In this document: positions 17,000-28,853 of the stretch, piece by piece | Layout: each line of letters begins with the position of its first letter | Position numbering within the stretch: position 1 is the first letter of the stretch | Source of the DNA: Apostichopus japonicus | Lineage: Eukaryota > Echinodermata > Holothuroidea > Aspidochirotida > Stichopodidae | Assembly (NCBI RefSeq): GCF_037975245.1 | Contig: NC_092565.1 | Location: 16,027,499-16,091,498 of the forward strand | Length of the DNA: 64,000 bases | Direction of reading: 5' to 3' | Made by a program: the position numbers and the translations under genes | Notes under the pieces: generated by a model | What the model was told of the DNA's origin: nothing | Database searches by the model: none | The model's input: the letters and a program-made list of their open reading frames with translations, nothing else

Positions 17000-19037
17000 C
17001 TGTCATCTTGGCTCCCTTTGGACAAAAACACAATAATTATCACATTAACATTTCTTCCATCCTGCCATGATGTTCAATACCAGTGCAATCACGCTCCTAC
17101 GCGCTCCTTAAAACGGCTCTGGGAGAGCAGTTCATTGTGCTCCTCAACAACACTCCCTAATTTCTGCAGGAGAGCAAACTGAACTGCGCTCCTCAAAAAT
17201 TTCATGAGGCTCACTAACTTGGCAGTATTCTGGCCCTGGCGCCCGGTTTGAATTTCATTTTCACATTCCCTGCCCAGTTTCAAAGTTGGCCGCCCAGTTT
17301 GAGAATTTACCATCCAGTGGAAACGTTAAATTATTGTTCATAACTTCACCTTGAACTTTTCAAAATACAGAAAAACTGAGTGGGAGATTCACATCACGCT
17401 TCAATTTCCATAATTTCATGATACCCGATCTCCAAAATATGTAAAATTATTCCATCAGAGTCATTCATTATTCAACAGCCCTACTCACAATCCCAACTTC
17501 TGAAGTTCTGAGTCGCAGTAAAATGCGATCCTCATTACGCAATAATGCCAGCCCTGTATTTATAGCCTGCAACTGAAGTCTGAACGGTTCTACTGTCCGC
17601 TCACCACGTGGCTTCGGAGGGGATACCGAGTAGCGATGCGTCGAAAAAATCTACTTAACGATATCTTTCCATGAATATACCGGAATAAAAGGCTCTAGCT
17701 GAAACGGTACAAGATGTACCATTACTTCCAAATGCTGGAAGTTCTTCAACCGATGAATTGTTTACGTGAAGCTGTTTTCGAAGCATACCGTGTGACATCA
17801 GTGTGATCGGACCACAACGTCACAGAAAATGTGCCCTGTGCAATTTTGAGGACATTTGCATTTTTCTCAGAACCCTCTATAGATATATTGCTGAAATGCT
17901 CAGAATATGTTCAAAACATGTTAGGATTTTATCCAAATATAATGGGGGGGGGGGGGTCTGTTCAACTTTTATTTTCTGTCACGATTTTTTTGATGCAAGC
18001 ATCGATTTTTAGCCAAATTACGTCATTTTCAGATTGACCTTTGACATTTGAGCCCCACCCACTAAATAAAAATCACAGTAACCCCCCTTTATATTTGTGT
18101 TCTACACAAACGCATGGTCTTAGCTAATTTAATTTCAATACCTAAATGAATGTTGTAGCATGTAAGATGGCTGAGTACTATTGTTTTTTATATTCAATGA
18201 TTATTTGGGTCCATATTGACCCAGGATGCATTTACTGAGTACACGGCAGTCAATCATATTATTAGTCGACTGATGATTTGTCCACCACTCAAACAAAAAT
18301 TCTTCATTCAGCTTCCTTGATTCCACTCTGCTACTGCTTCAGTTCATTATCGCACTGTAGCTCCTGGGTCATTGCCTATCACTCTATTGCATTCACATCT
18401 AGCTTAATGGTACAGTACACTGATGTATTGCATATAAAGTCCAGTTCTGGCCCGAATCAAACTTCCTGTACGGTGCACCCCTACTCGTTGAGAAAAATTG
18501 TGTTTCATCATTTTAATATATGACGTACAGTACGTACAGTTTATGATATTCAGTCAAAAACGATAAAATTATATACCCCCCAAAGACTCAACTTACTACT
18601 ACTAAGCATTGCATTCGATTTTGATAGTAATTGCAGAATACCCTGCTTGATCACCGAGTGACCCCCTGTAAACCTGATGGAGGCGAAGGCAGGTTGGTAG
18701 GAGATAAATATTCACTTTTCACTGTTTTGAAAAATAACAATACACACGTGTTCCGTATTAACTACCCGATTATTGAACATGGAGTTTGTCATTCTGTGGT
18801 AGAAGGGCAGAGATGGAGTTGCAGTTACGGACTGGGATTCGTCTCTCTTGATGGAGGCGTGGCGGCGAAGTCTCCGCCTACACTTTTCTAGTGGAGGTGG
18901 GGTGGTGACTGCTACTCCGCCTATAGGCGTGTATAGACGTGAAGAGTTGCAGTGGAGGGGCAGAGTTTTCTGCAATTGCACCTGATATTGTGACAATTTT
19001 TCTAAATTGTGACCTAGGCAGTGTTTGCAACGGTTAC

Positions 19038-19094
19038 CTGCCCGACGATGACAGTACCCGGTTCCGAAATCAGTACGCGGATCCCCAAATTCAA
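19038..19094 (-). CDS. Weak internal exon candidate (19 codons)
   Basis: A 57-nt CpG-richer segment lies between a TTTTTCTCAAG acceptor and a GTAACC donor, phase 0 on both sides, reading LNLGIRVLISEPGTVIVGQ on the - strand. It lies between the possible first exon and the well-supported exons of the SAMD3-like gene. It is short and has no recognised motif, so it may be chance. Confidence 0.2.
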
Positions 19095-20184
19095 CTTGAG
19101 AAAAATATGAACGTAATTTCCCGTTTTTCATCAGTTTCTTGTGTGTTTAATTTTCTCAATAAAGCTACAGTAATCTTTTCTACAAATCATTTTGTTTCTG
19201 TCTGTCACTGGCTTATTCTGACATTACCGCATAACCAACTTACACTGAACACACTCGTAAGTTGTAATGTCATATAGAATCCATTCTAATTATTGCACTT
19301 GACACCCAAGTTGGTGATAGTAGAGGGTCCTAAGAAGCCAACCTCACCGCATGCATACAGTTTATCCCATTTTATACCACCAAAATCCCTAATTTTCCCA
19401 ATCAAAATGAGTCTTTGATCGTATGGAACTACGCTAGGCTTATATGTAGCTTAGGCTTCGACCCCTCTATAGACTTTGTACATGCTAGAGTTAGGCTGGA
19501 AGGACAAAAAACAAGATTCGACCCACCTCGATTATGGCTCCGATTTGGCTAGGCATTTTGATATTTAGAGCTCGAAACAGTGCTAGAATACCTTCAGGGA
19601 GGGTGTGACTTACTGGAATGAAGAAATTACCTGAAAAAATCGGCAATTTCTCTTGCTGTTGATGTTTGTATTTGTTTGTTTACAAATGTTGACGGCGACC
19701 GGAAATACCATTGACCAGCGTTACCAGCGACAGTTGAAGAAAAAACGCTAGATTTGCGAAAATAAAACCCCAGAAAACGCTAAATGGTAGTTTCCCCAAC
19801 TTTCGTGTTGTTTCGAGTCAATTTAGCACAGATTCATAGGATGAATGGTCACCGATCACAAAATAGATTTTTAATAGTTGATTTGAGTTATAGTCTGACC
19901 CAGAAAATTTGAAGAAATATGGAAATTTTCGGTAGGAAATTCCGAAGATTTATCAAAAATACTCAAAATAAATTTGGATGGGTCTCCAAGTAAGGATTTG
20001 GTCTAAAATATCTGGAAAATGGTCTATTTTTGGTAAATTTAACTAGTTTTAGGCAAAAGACCCTAGAATTACCAAAATTAGTAGTAGTTCCATGGTCAAA
20101 TAACTCATCAATGTTGTATCTAAATGAAACTTTGTACATGTACTAAACATAACGTGGCAAAAATGCTGACGGTCATTCCATGGT

Positions 20185-20480
20185 CATCAGAGGTCATTGA
20201 AGGTCAAATCACTGAATCTGCCCGCAGCTACCGGGACGTTTCCGATCGCGCTTGTTTTACCTCATTTGACCTGAAATTGACCTAATTTTCACCAAATTTT
20301 CCCCTTTTCTCACAAATGAGAGGGGGGATGCTCCTGAAACTTTGCCAATGGCAAGAACAGGACAGGAGGAGTTCCTGAAAAAATTGGGACCTGTTCCCTT
20401 TCTTTGGGGCTCTCTTATAATTTTGGGAATGCCGGGGTCAAATTGGAGGTCAAAAGGTCAAATTTTGAGGTCACAAGGGA
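20185..20480. promoter_or_regulatory. Cluster of AGGTCA direct repeats (DR4, DR5, DR2)
   Basis: AGGTCA half-sites at 20191 and 20201 form a DR4. TGACCT at 20267 and 20278 forms a DR5 on the opposite strand. AGGTCA at 20447 and 20455 forms a DR2, with a further half-site at 20468 and a GGGTCA at 20435. These match nuclear-receptor response element geometry. The surrounding sequence looks like an old dispersed repeat, so function is unproven. Confidence 0.4.
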
Positions 20481-21631
20481 AAAGGGGACACTTTTTTTCA
20501 GAAATTTCATCCACTATAGCCTACTGTACCCCCCCCCCTAAATTTAGTATCAAATGAAAGCTTATACTTTCCTCTTTCAAATGAGACCACTTTCAAGGCT
20601 GGGGGGTTGGGTCTGGGAGTTATCAATTTGTGAAAATGGTCAGAAAAATCATGTCCAATTTGCATGCAAAAAAGGTAAAGGGTTTTAAGCTGGAAGGAAC
20701 ACTTCAAGATGTATATACCCAATATTGTTCTGTCAATTCAGAAACTATGGGCATCAAACTGTAGAGAATCATCTTTTAAATGGATTTGTTTGTTTGGGGG
20801 GTTGTATACTGGGCAACCTTGTCACATAAAATGCATAGAAATGGAGAAATGGGATCAAAACACTTTTTTGTAGGTGATCACTGATCAATGAGAATGATGT
20901 TTGCATTCGCCAAGTGAAAATTCAGGTAACATTAACAAAAGTAATTTTGTGGAAATGTTATGAATTGAAAAAAAATGTCAAAAATTGCTGTTATTGCCAG
21001 TATAAGAAATTGGAACAGAATGACAGACAGCGAATTCTTTTCGATTGCCTACAGTATATGAACCATTCAAATACATCAAATTAATGTCTTCGATATCGAT
21101 GGGTTTGACGGGATGGGTTTGACGTGCACAGATGCACATGTACAGGGTGTTATGTTGGATCTTTGCATGGAAAATTTGGCCTGTGCATGAAAAATGTCAG
21201 GTTTTCAGTTCATTTTAAAAGAAAGGTCTCAGTTGTGCATCTGTGCATGTGGGATTGAATTGTAGTTCAACTTAACAATAAATATGTTCATGTTCATGAT
21301 GATACTCCAATGTGCCCTTATATGGGCATTAGATGTAGGTCTACAAGTAGACACCAAGTATGTGCTTGGAAGGGGCCTAGCACATTTGTCATTTATACTC
21401 GCCCAGTAATTTGATGAATTGTCAGGATGTTCACTGACACTAGCCAATGCGATAGCCTAACGTGATATTGCATAGGAAACACGTTATACTCGTGCGTGGG
21501 CCTAGCACAGCTCAACACTGTAAGTTGTAACATACAGTTAGCCTAGGCTATATGTGATCTTCGGACCGAAGTCGAGATTGCTTCGAATTATTTGTTTCTA
21601 ATGCCAATGTTAAGGAAGAATCATTATTTAC

Positions 21632-21725
21632 CAATGAAAATGTCGATGGCATCTGGATGCACCTTCCCAGTCAGCCTTTTACGGAAATTCTGTTCATCAA
21701 CGTCGATGGGATACATCCTTGTCAT
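21632..21725 (-). CDS. Possible first coding exon of the same - strand gene
   Basis: An ATG at 21725 opens 31 codons beginning MTRMYPIDVDEQNFRKRLTG and continuing through KVHPDAIDIF to a GTAAAT donor (phase 1). The frame is open upstream to a stop at 21780 but has no earlier ATG. Upstream on the transcribed strand lie a CACGTG E-box at 21810-21815 and a CCAAT-type box at 21826. The charge pattern and the sharp donor suggest a real exon. The phase differs from the later phase-0 introns, so at least one linking exon is missing. The link to the 12.9-17.0 kb exons is inference from strand and position. Confidence 0.35.
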
Positions 21726-21877
21726 CCTTGAAAACTGTTTGGAAAAATCTTTCCGAACGATCGTGATTGTGACGCTTTAGGCCTTGGTGAACGAACGAAC
21801 GATTCTAGGCACGTGATGGTAATAACCAATCCGCATCGATATGCTAATTAGGATGATCAGGCTCTCTATTAAAAAGT

Positions 21878-22012
21878 GTTTTTACACTGAAGTGTTTAGG
21901 AATCATACACTAAGTGTAATCATATTAAACACGGTTTACGGAGTGTTTAGGTTTAGGACATGTTTATAATCACGGAAAATGTCCAATTCCTAAACACGTT
22001 TTTTAGAGTGTA
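21878..22012. repeat. TAAACAC-rich dispersed repeat, copy 2 (inverted)
   Basis: Ends with CCTAAACACGTTTTTTAGAG, the exact reverse complement of the start of the 11709 copy. The interior again consists of GTGTTTAG and TAAACAC words. It lies just upstream of the possible first exon at 21725. Confidence 0.6.
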
Positions 22013-25000
22013 CTTTTGTGCGAGTATACCGATTAGTGTACCCGCGCCAGGCTGTATTTGTTCAACCCTCGGCTGTGTATGGGCGGATTATGTGGGACAA
22101 CTTTCTGTACAGGAGCCTGAACCGCATACACCTCTGACTAATCATCGCAAATTTCTTATGCTGATTTTCAAACAGAGTTCATTGTAAACAAAGAGAAAGA
22201 CGTCATCGTCAGCCCCAGGCCCCTTCACCAATTCTTATCAAGGCCCTGAAGCCCCGTCACACATTGATAACAAGAGGCCAATACTATGTCCGTGTTATCA
22301 TGACGGCGGTGTTAGGTGTTACATATGCAGAACACGATGCAACACAGTGTTGGGTTATGACATAGTAGGCCATGGCCTAGGGCCCTGCATAGCATTATTC
22401 CGGGCCTGTGCTTACAAACTTATAATGTTAGCCAATACACATACACATATGGCCAGGGACATTGTGTATGCATCAACCCTCAAAACAGGTTCTGGATGCA
22501 ACCGAAGACTGTTTCCTTATTTTACCTCATACAGTCATATTCTTTCATAACAAGCTTCCATTTCACTTGAGATCGCATGGTGAAGAAAAATAACATAATT
22601 AATGGAAAAATGCCAACAACCTTGGGATCAGATCCAAGGAATATGAATAGCACAAAATCAGCTCTGTAAGGAAAGTGTCTTTTCTTCACAGTTGAATCTG
22701 ATTGGTTAATTGGGGCAGAGGTCATTACGCATGCGGATATGCAACAAGTTTCGTGTAAGAAAAAAGAAAAAGAAAACAACCATTATAACAATGAAAGGTG
22801 GGTAACATAATATTTGACTGTCTATGTACATCGTTTACAGTTTGTCACTGGTGTTCAAGTGCTGTGAGCATTCAATCTTTTGACTGATAGTTTTATTCTA
22901 CCAGCTAAAACAGAGAATCATTCGATTCCATCCACGTGTTTACTGTGCTTTCATTACATGTGTTTTTTCCTTGTGTGTATAGGCAGTATAGGCCCCAGTA
23001 TGCATATGAATTGCATATAGCATACGCTAAATGCATGCCAAGGGTCTATGTAACATTCCTGTAATTCCCTTCCCGTTTGGAACCCATTCACTAACAGTTG
23101 GACAACTCGCCAACTTAATTAAAGGAAGAGGCCCAGACCTGCTGACACATGCTACGAAAACGTCAAAGTTACTAGAAGTTGTGAAACGAGACTAAATTTT
23201 ACACTGTCACATAGGTCAACAGATTATAAACTTCAATCACGGAAATAATATGAAGTTAACATACAAGCGTAGGGTGAGTGCGCGCTTCTTTATTAAATCT
23301 TCCGTATTCTTATACAATCACTTCATTTAGTTTTCTGTTTTCTGCACTAACCACGATTATTTGCCCGTATACGTTAAATATGATTGAATGGGAAACCTAT
23401 ACAGTCAAAAGTCATTATTATTGTATGCAGTTTGACCATCACTTGCTAATAAGTATTGCAATCGATCGGTTATTATATATAGAACACGTTGCAAGTTCTC
23501 CAGTTACAATGACCAGTAAATATGCTTGAGATATTTCTTCGATTTGACCAATGACCGTGAATCGACGTCTTCATTACTACTGGTGATGGCGTGTAACTAA
23601 CAGATTTGAATTAATTTTGGAAATTACTTTTGCAATGACGTGGCCTTGGGCTTCTCCAGAGATCTCACGTTCGTCATTATACTCGAAGAAAACCACAGTA
23701 TAGTATGTATTTACGATCGGTGTGAAATCGATGTGATGACCTAGTGTCATAGAATTAATACAAAAATTAGTTTTGAATAATACAAAGGTAACGATAAATG
23801 AAACAGAACATATGTTGACGTGAAGTTACATCTGCGAGCCTCAACGAATGACCCGACCGAAATTACGTAGTACATTTTGTACAGGTCAAAGTTGTAGCCT
23901 ATACTATATATAAACCTAAGGTTATAATAGAAACATGAATAGGGATCCCCAGGTAGTACAATTACTACAGAAGCCTATCAACCCTCTTAATATAGTCTTA
24001 TATATTACTTACTCGCACCTGCGAGCAACAATCATCCTGTTGACATATGACATGTCTATCAAAACAGGACTCAAGTTCAAATTGAATTATATAGTTTTCT
24101 GCCATGCGCACAATAATTCCTTCGATTCGGTGCGCACAAAGCGGTTGTTACTATGGTTGAAGTATAAACGGAAACGTGTTGCCGACATTAATATATTCCA
24201 TTCTCCCTCATTTTGTCATTCAAATGAGAAGTCATCGATATTAAGTACTCATTAATCTAACTTAATAAGGAAACTTTCGTTGGGAGTGCGGGTTGTTTTT
24301 ATCCACACGCACAAAAAGCATGTCACGTATATTAGTCGTTAGTTTGGGTATATCCAGGGGACTATATCGGCTTTGTTATTGTCAATGTTATTGTCAATGG
24401 CAAATACGTATTGTAACGTTTGTTTGTTTAGAGCCTACATGTGGTAATTTAAACTATCAAGATTGTATAGATTATTTTAGGAATTTGAAAGAGGAAGGTG
24501 GGAATGGGTAGGGCGAGTATTGGTGTATCAAATACACCTTTATGTTACTGACTAACCTTGTCTACAGAAACTGTATAGGAGGTGTTAACGTTGTACTGGA
24601 ATTATTCTCGGGGTTAAAATGTTGCTGAATACAGAAAGAACTACGTCAGAGGCCGACGAATGGGGGTGGGGTCTTCGGGGGGAAGTGGGGTGGGGGGGGG
24701 GGTGGCAGTGTGAAATGCTTGGAGGAGGTAAACCACAAAATCACATCAAAAGCTACCCCAAAATATGGCCCATCTGTGCGTTGTTGTGCACTACACATTC
24801 CAGTATTTGAATAATTTTCAACAAAATGGCACATTTTTTTTAATCACCTCTTAAAATATTTGTCAATTAAAGAGTAATCTTTAATCCCATCTTCCTTGAC
24901 TTTCTTGACTTTCAAGTCAACATACAAAAGGTCGCTTTTTATTTTACACACTTGGAAAAGGGTTAATGAATTAACCTTAGTAAGTGAATGAGCACATTCG

Positions 25001-26411
25001 AGGGATTTTCAAAAAAACTGGTGGCACCTGTCCCCTGTGTCCCCCGAATCCCCCCACCCCCACCCCGAACACATGTACGCCCGTATACTATCTTGCGCTA
25101 ATTTAATGTCAACCTTTTCCCGCCCTTTTCCCGCCACTCAAACTTGACAATTGAACTAAAATTATAAGTCGTTCTCTTTGCCTTTAATTGGACAAACGTT
25201 ACCGGCAAAGATTGGTTGGATGACTTACCATTGGCTATAAAATAGTTGCTCGATTTGTTCCTAAGTCACAAAATAAATGATTAAAGCAGATTTATTGCGT
25301 TGAATTTAAGTTGTTTGAACACCAACTCACTATTGAAACTGACTGATTTTAATTGCTGATACGTACATATATATATAGGTTTAATTGAAACTCCAGACTG
25401 TATACTAATAATGTAGATATGACAATTCACTTTCATTAGCCCAGGTACTATATCAATATACCATATTAGCATATTAATTTCATTTCTTTGGACGTACCAT
25501 ATATACTTCAACCCACGATAGGCTCCTTCCAAACGAATCGTCAAAAGTTATAATATATGAACAACAAACTGCTCTGCAAAATCGGTGTGCTTTATTAATA
25601 TCTTATATATATAGATATAGAAAACCGAAGCAAGCCTTAGTGCTCATTAACGTATGAACCCATGGCGTCATCAGCAAGTCTTGAACCTTTCCAGACATGA
25701 TTCTGTACTTGTACATAGTCAAAGGTGAAAATCGACTTAAATGTTGTCCATTTCAGTAGACTTTTTGACATATCGACACCATTAAGGCCTGCCTTTCGTA
25801 ACCACCTCATGCAGACTATAAGCTCATATTTATGGATGACACCTCAATGTGTATCATATTAACCGTGATATCACTGTGTGTTTTTGTTGATATATAATTA
25901 TGTAGGGCCTATAACAAGCTTTTGTCTTTATTGTTTTTGTTTATTTCTGGTTTTACTAGATCGGTATATACAGGCCACCCGATTTCAGTATCTCGAAAAC
26001 ATATACGCTTGTTTATCAAACCGAGCCAATTCCTTCTTGTTTTACACAGGTTTCATTGTGTTCATTGAGTTCAGTGAGGCATAACGTATACCTTCATACA
26101 GTATAGCCTGCATTATAATGTACACACGTCATAGGAACACAGTTCGCTTTGTCAGCAGACAGAGGTCATTATTATTGAGGTAACAATATATGGATATACA
26201 TCTGCACCTTCGTGACCATTACTCATCTTAAAGCCCCAACACTAACACCCCTTTTAACTCATTCCTGTAAACATGCATCAATGAAATTTGGCTTGTCATT
26301 GGTATACTAGTCATGGTATTTTTCCATGACTACATACGTACTTAGTGTTTTGGAAGTATACGTTGGACAATTGATTTTTCCTTAATTGTATACGTTGACT
26401 AACGCATCATC
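22013..26411. other. Gene-free stretch
   Basis: Contains a relic at 24690-24835 that shares CCAGTATTTGAATAATTTTCAA with 6.5 kb, a G-rich block at 24660-24710, and C-rich DNA at 25030-25065. A short hydrophobic frame on the - strand near 22550-22680 between AG and GT borders is noted but not called. Confidence 0.5.
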
Positions 26412-26419
26412 GTTTATAA

Positions 26420-26953
26420 TAAGATGACCATATAATCGGGGACATTTATTGCGTGACTGATATGGGGGAGGGGTTTAAGGGGAGGGGGCCCCCTCCCCTT
26501 TGAAAAATTTTCAAGTGCCTAAGGTGCTTAGATGTAAAATGGTTATACTTAGTAGCACTATTTAATCAATTTTATTTTCAAAATGTAGCTTTTTTTAGAT
26601 GAAATTCACTAACTTTACGTGGTTCTTTAAGAGCTTGTGAGTTGCTCATGCTCACACTAGAAGTGTCGTGTCGCCGTAGTTGCCAATTATACGGTCGAAA
26701 GAGTGCTAGGCTAGATCGATCTAGCATATTTTTTAACAGTGTTTCCACTTTACACTGGCCCACCTGTTCCGTTCTGCGACTGCTCACTTGACTAAATTTG
26801 TTTTTACAATTATTTTACTAATAATGTGGGATATTTTCGAAATTCCTGAACATTTTGACGAATCGGGGACATTTTCGGGGACACTTGTTCATCGGGGACA
26901 GCACACTGTAATCGGGGACTGTCCCCGAAAATCGGGGACGTCTGGTCACCTTA
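26420..26953. mobile_element. Non-autonomous hAT-like DNA transposon, 534 bp, with 8-bp TSD
   Basis: The target duplication GTTTATAA is perfect at 26412-26419 and 26954-26961. The terminal inverted repeats are TAAGATGACCA (left) and TAAGGTGACCA (right, reverse complement), 10 of 11 matching. Subterminal CGGGGAC words recur (26437; several at 26865-26940). The 8-bp duplication points to hAT. No transposase domain is visible; a 69-codon - strand frame inside has no motif. Confidence 0.82.
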
Positions 26954-27013
26954 GTTTATAATGCTACGGTTCAAGCAAATCGGCCCCTATAGCTCCATAC
27001 AACAGATCAACTA

Positions 27014-27580
27014 GTACACTGTTAACAATAAAAGTTGTGTTTTTACGGTATTATACCGGTAGCCATTGGACGCCTGCGCTATAAGATTTATACAGCCGTT
27101 TGTGATAAAACGGTGCGACGTTTATTAACGGTACCTTTAAGTATACCTTAAACACCTGACAAGAATAAAACACACAAAAAGTTGGTTATCACCTTATTAT
27201 GAATATGCAAATTAACAGTATCTCGATGTAATGCTAAATGGTACAATACATCTTACGGTAATAAAGTCTTATTGTACATTAACACAAAGGTTAAATAATT
27301 GGTGTCAAGCCTGCATTATGCCCACCATTAAGACAATTTATTCTTAATAAATGTTTCACAATTAAAAGTGCGTTCAACTGTTAACCTACAACAAATAGTG
27401 AATGTTAATCAACTGTTAATATCTGTTAATAAACGGTACTTTTACGTTAATAACGCCCTGTTATTTACAGAACGGGAAGGGAACGTTAATTAACGATACA
27501 TGCACAGTGAATGTAATATCTCACGATAACCGTAATTTTAGCCCTGTTATATTGTACAAACGGCTTGTCGCGGTAATATT
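27014..27580. repeat. GTTAA/TAACGGTA-rich MITE-like repeat
   Basis: The interval is enriched in TTAACGGTA, GTTAATAACG and ACGGTATTATACCGGTAG words, and an AGCCGTTTGT word occurs near both ends in opposite orientation (27092 and 27556). Clear ends and target duplication were not found. Similar 'TTTACGGTATAATACCGGTAGC' sequences are common in marine animal genomes as I recall. Confidence 0.4.
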
Positions 27581-27590
27581 ACGTCAGAAT

Positions 27591-28180
27591 CAAGGGCGGC
27601 GGAAACACTTTTAATCTGGGGGGGGGGGGCACCGACATTCGATTGGACTGATGCAGCCTTATATTTAGTACCCTTTATTACTCTCATTGTATTATCTTAT
27701 TTGCGCCCCCCCCCCCCCTCAGGGAAAATATGCTAGCACTGCAATATCCAATGTGCAAATTGGGAAACAATGAACAATTAGTTTTCTTTTGAGATAATTA
27801 GGTGAAATCATGCTAGTTGCTAATGTAGGAACCTTCCGAATAAGAGTTTATTTCTCGTTAATATTTTTTCCACTCGAAATAGCTTTAATTTGACCCACAG
27901 AAGTTCATTAAACGTCAGGGCGTAGCCAAGATTTGCAAAGTTGTATGCACGACTATCTGAGCGGAGCGCCACCATCAGGCGCGGAGCGTACAAGAAAACT
28001 TTTGGTTTTACAAACCCCTCAGATGGCCGAAAACGACCCTTCCCGAGTGTTCATTCTGGTTCCCTTGCCTGTTGCTAACTTGAGACACCTCAATTTTTAT
28101 GTAGAAAAAGGGCACATTTTTAACCTGAGGAAAAGTGGGGGGGCACGTGCCCCCTGTGCCCCCCCGTTCCGCCGCCCTTG
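27591..28180. mobile_element. Non-autonomous DNA transposon, 590 bp, with 8-bp TSD
   Basis: The target duplication GTCAGAAT is perfect at 27583-27590 and 28181-28188. The ends CAAGGGCGGCGGAA and its reverse complement TTCCGCCGCCCTTG match over 14 bp. Subterminal G and C runs lie at 27619, 27704 and 28137-28165. No transposase is visible. The 8-bp duplication and CA-starting ends fit hAT. An 88-codon frame at 27933-28199 crosses the element end and is not a gene. Confidence 0.85.
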
Positions 28181-28778
28181 GTCAGAATTTCACCTTTAAT
28201 TGACAGTCTTTTTTAATAGTGTATAAAATAGGAAATTTGGTGCATTTGCGGCGGTAACTCGACATCGGGATTGCAATATCAGATAACCAAAAACATCCAA
28301 CACGTAGGCCTATATAGGATATCATTATTGACGTTATATATGGTGCGGCAACTCATGCTGACGATCCTGCAGGCGTGATCACAGCTTCGTGACGTCACAT
28401 AGTCAGCGTGATGCTTCCATCCATGGCTGGACAAGCTTCTTGTTGTTGTCTATGCAGGAGTGTGCTCTTTTTTTTTTTTTTTTGCTAACAAAGCTGTGAA
28501 ACTGGAACAGGGCAGGTTCGATTGGACTTTACACACTGGTATTGATAACCTACTTTCTACGGGTCAATTGGAAACCATTTGACACGTGACCGGCTTTCAC
28601 AGCCTCACACCTTGAATCTGATTCAGAATAAATGCATGGAACTGATATAAAAACCCGTATAACCTGACCATCCCCTCACCTCGCACACCCCTTGAGATCC
28701 ACTATCCTCCATACAAATTTTATTGCACAATATGCGTGTACGTCTCTTGAGGTAATTTGAGGCATGCCGTATAGTAGT

Positions 28779-28781
<3 letters not shown>

Positions 28782-28852
<71 letters not shown>
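28782..28852. repeat. (AT)n microsatellite
   Basis: About 71 bp of perfect TA dinucleotides. Confidence 0.95.

Positions 28853-28853
<1 letters not shown>

Noticed and set aside
17089-17313. - strand frame with MKFLRSAVQFALLQKLGSVV as a further SAMD3-like exon
   Set aside because: No acceptor/donor pair fits, and GGAGCGC-type words repeat within it, suggesting a repeat.
27933-28199. 88-codon + strand frame
   Set aside because: It crosses the exact right end and target duplication of the 27591-28180 transposon.
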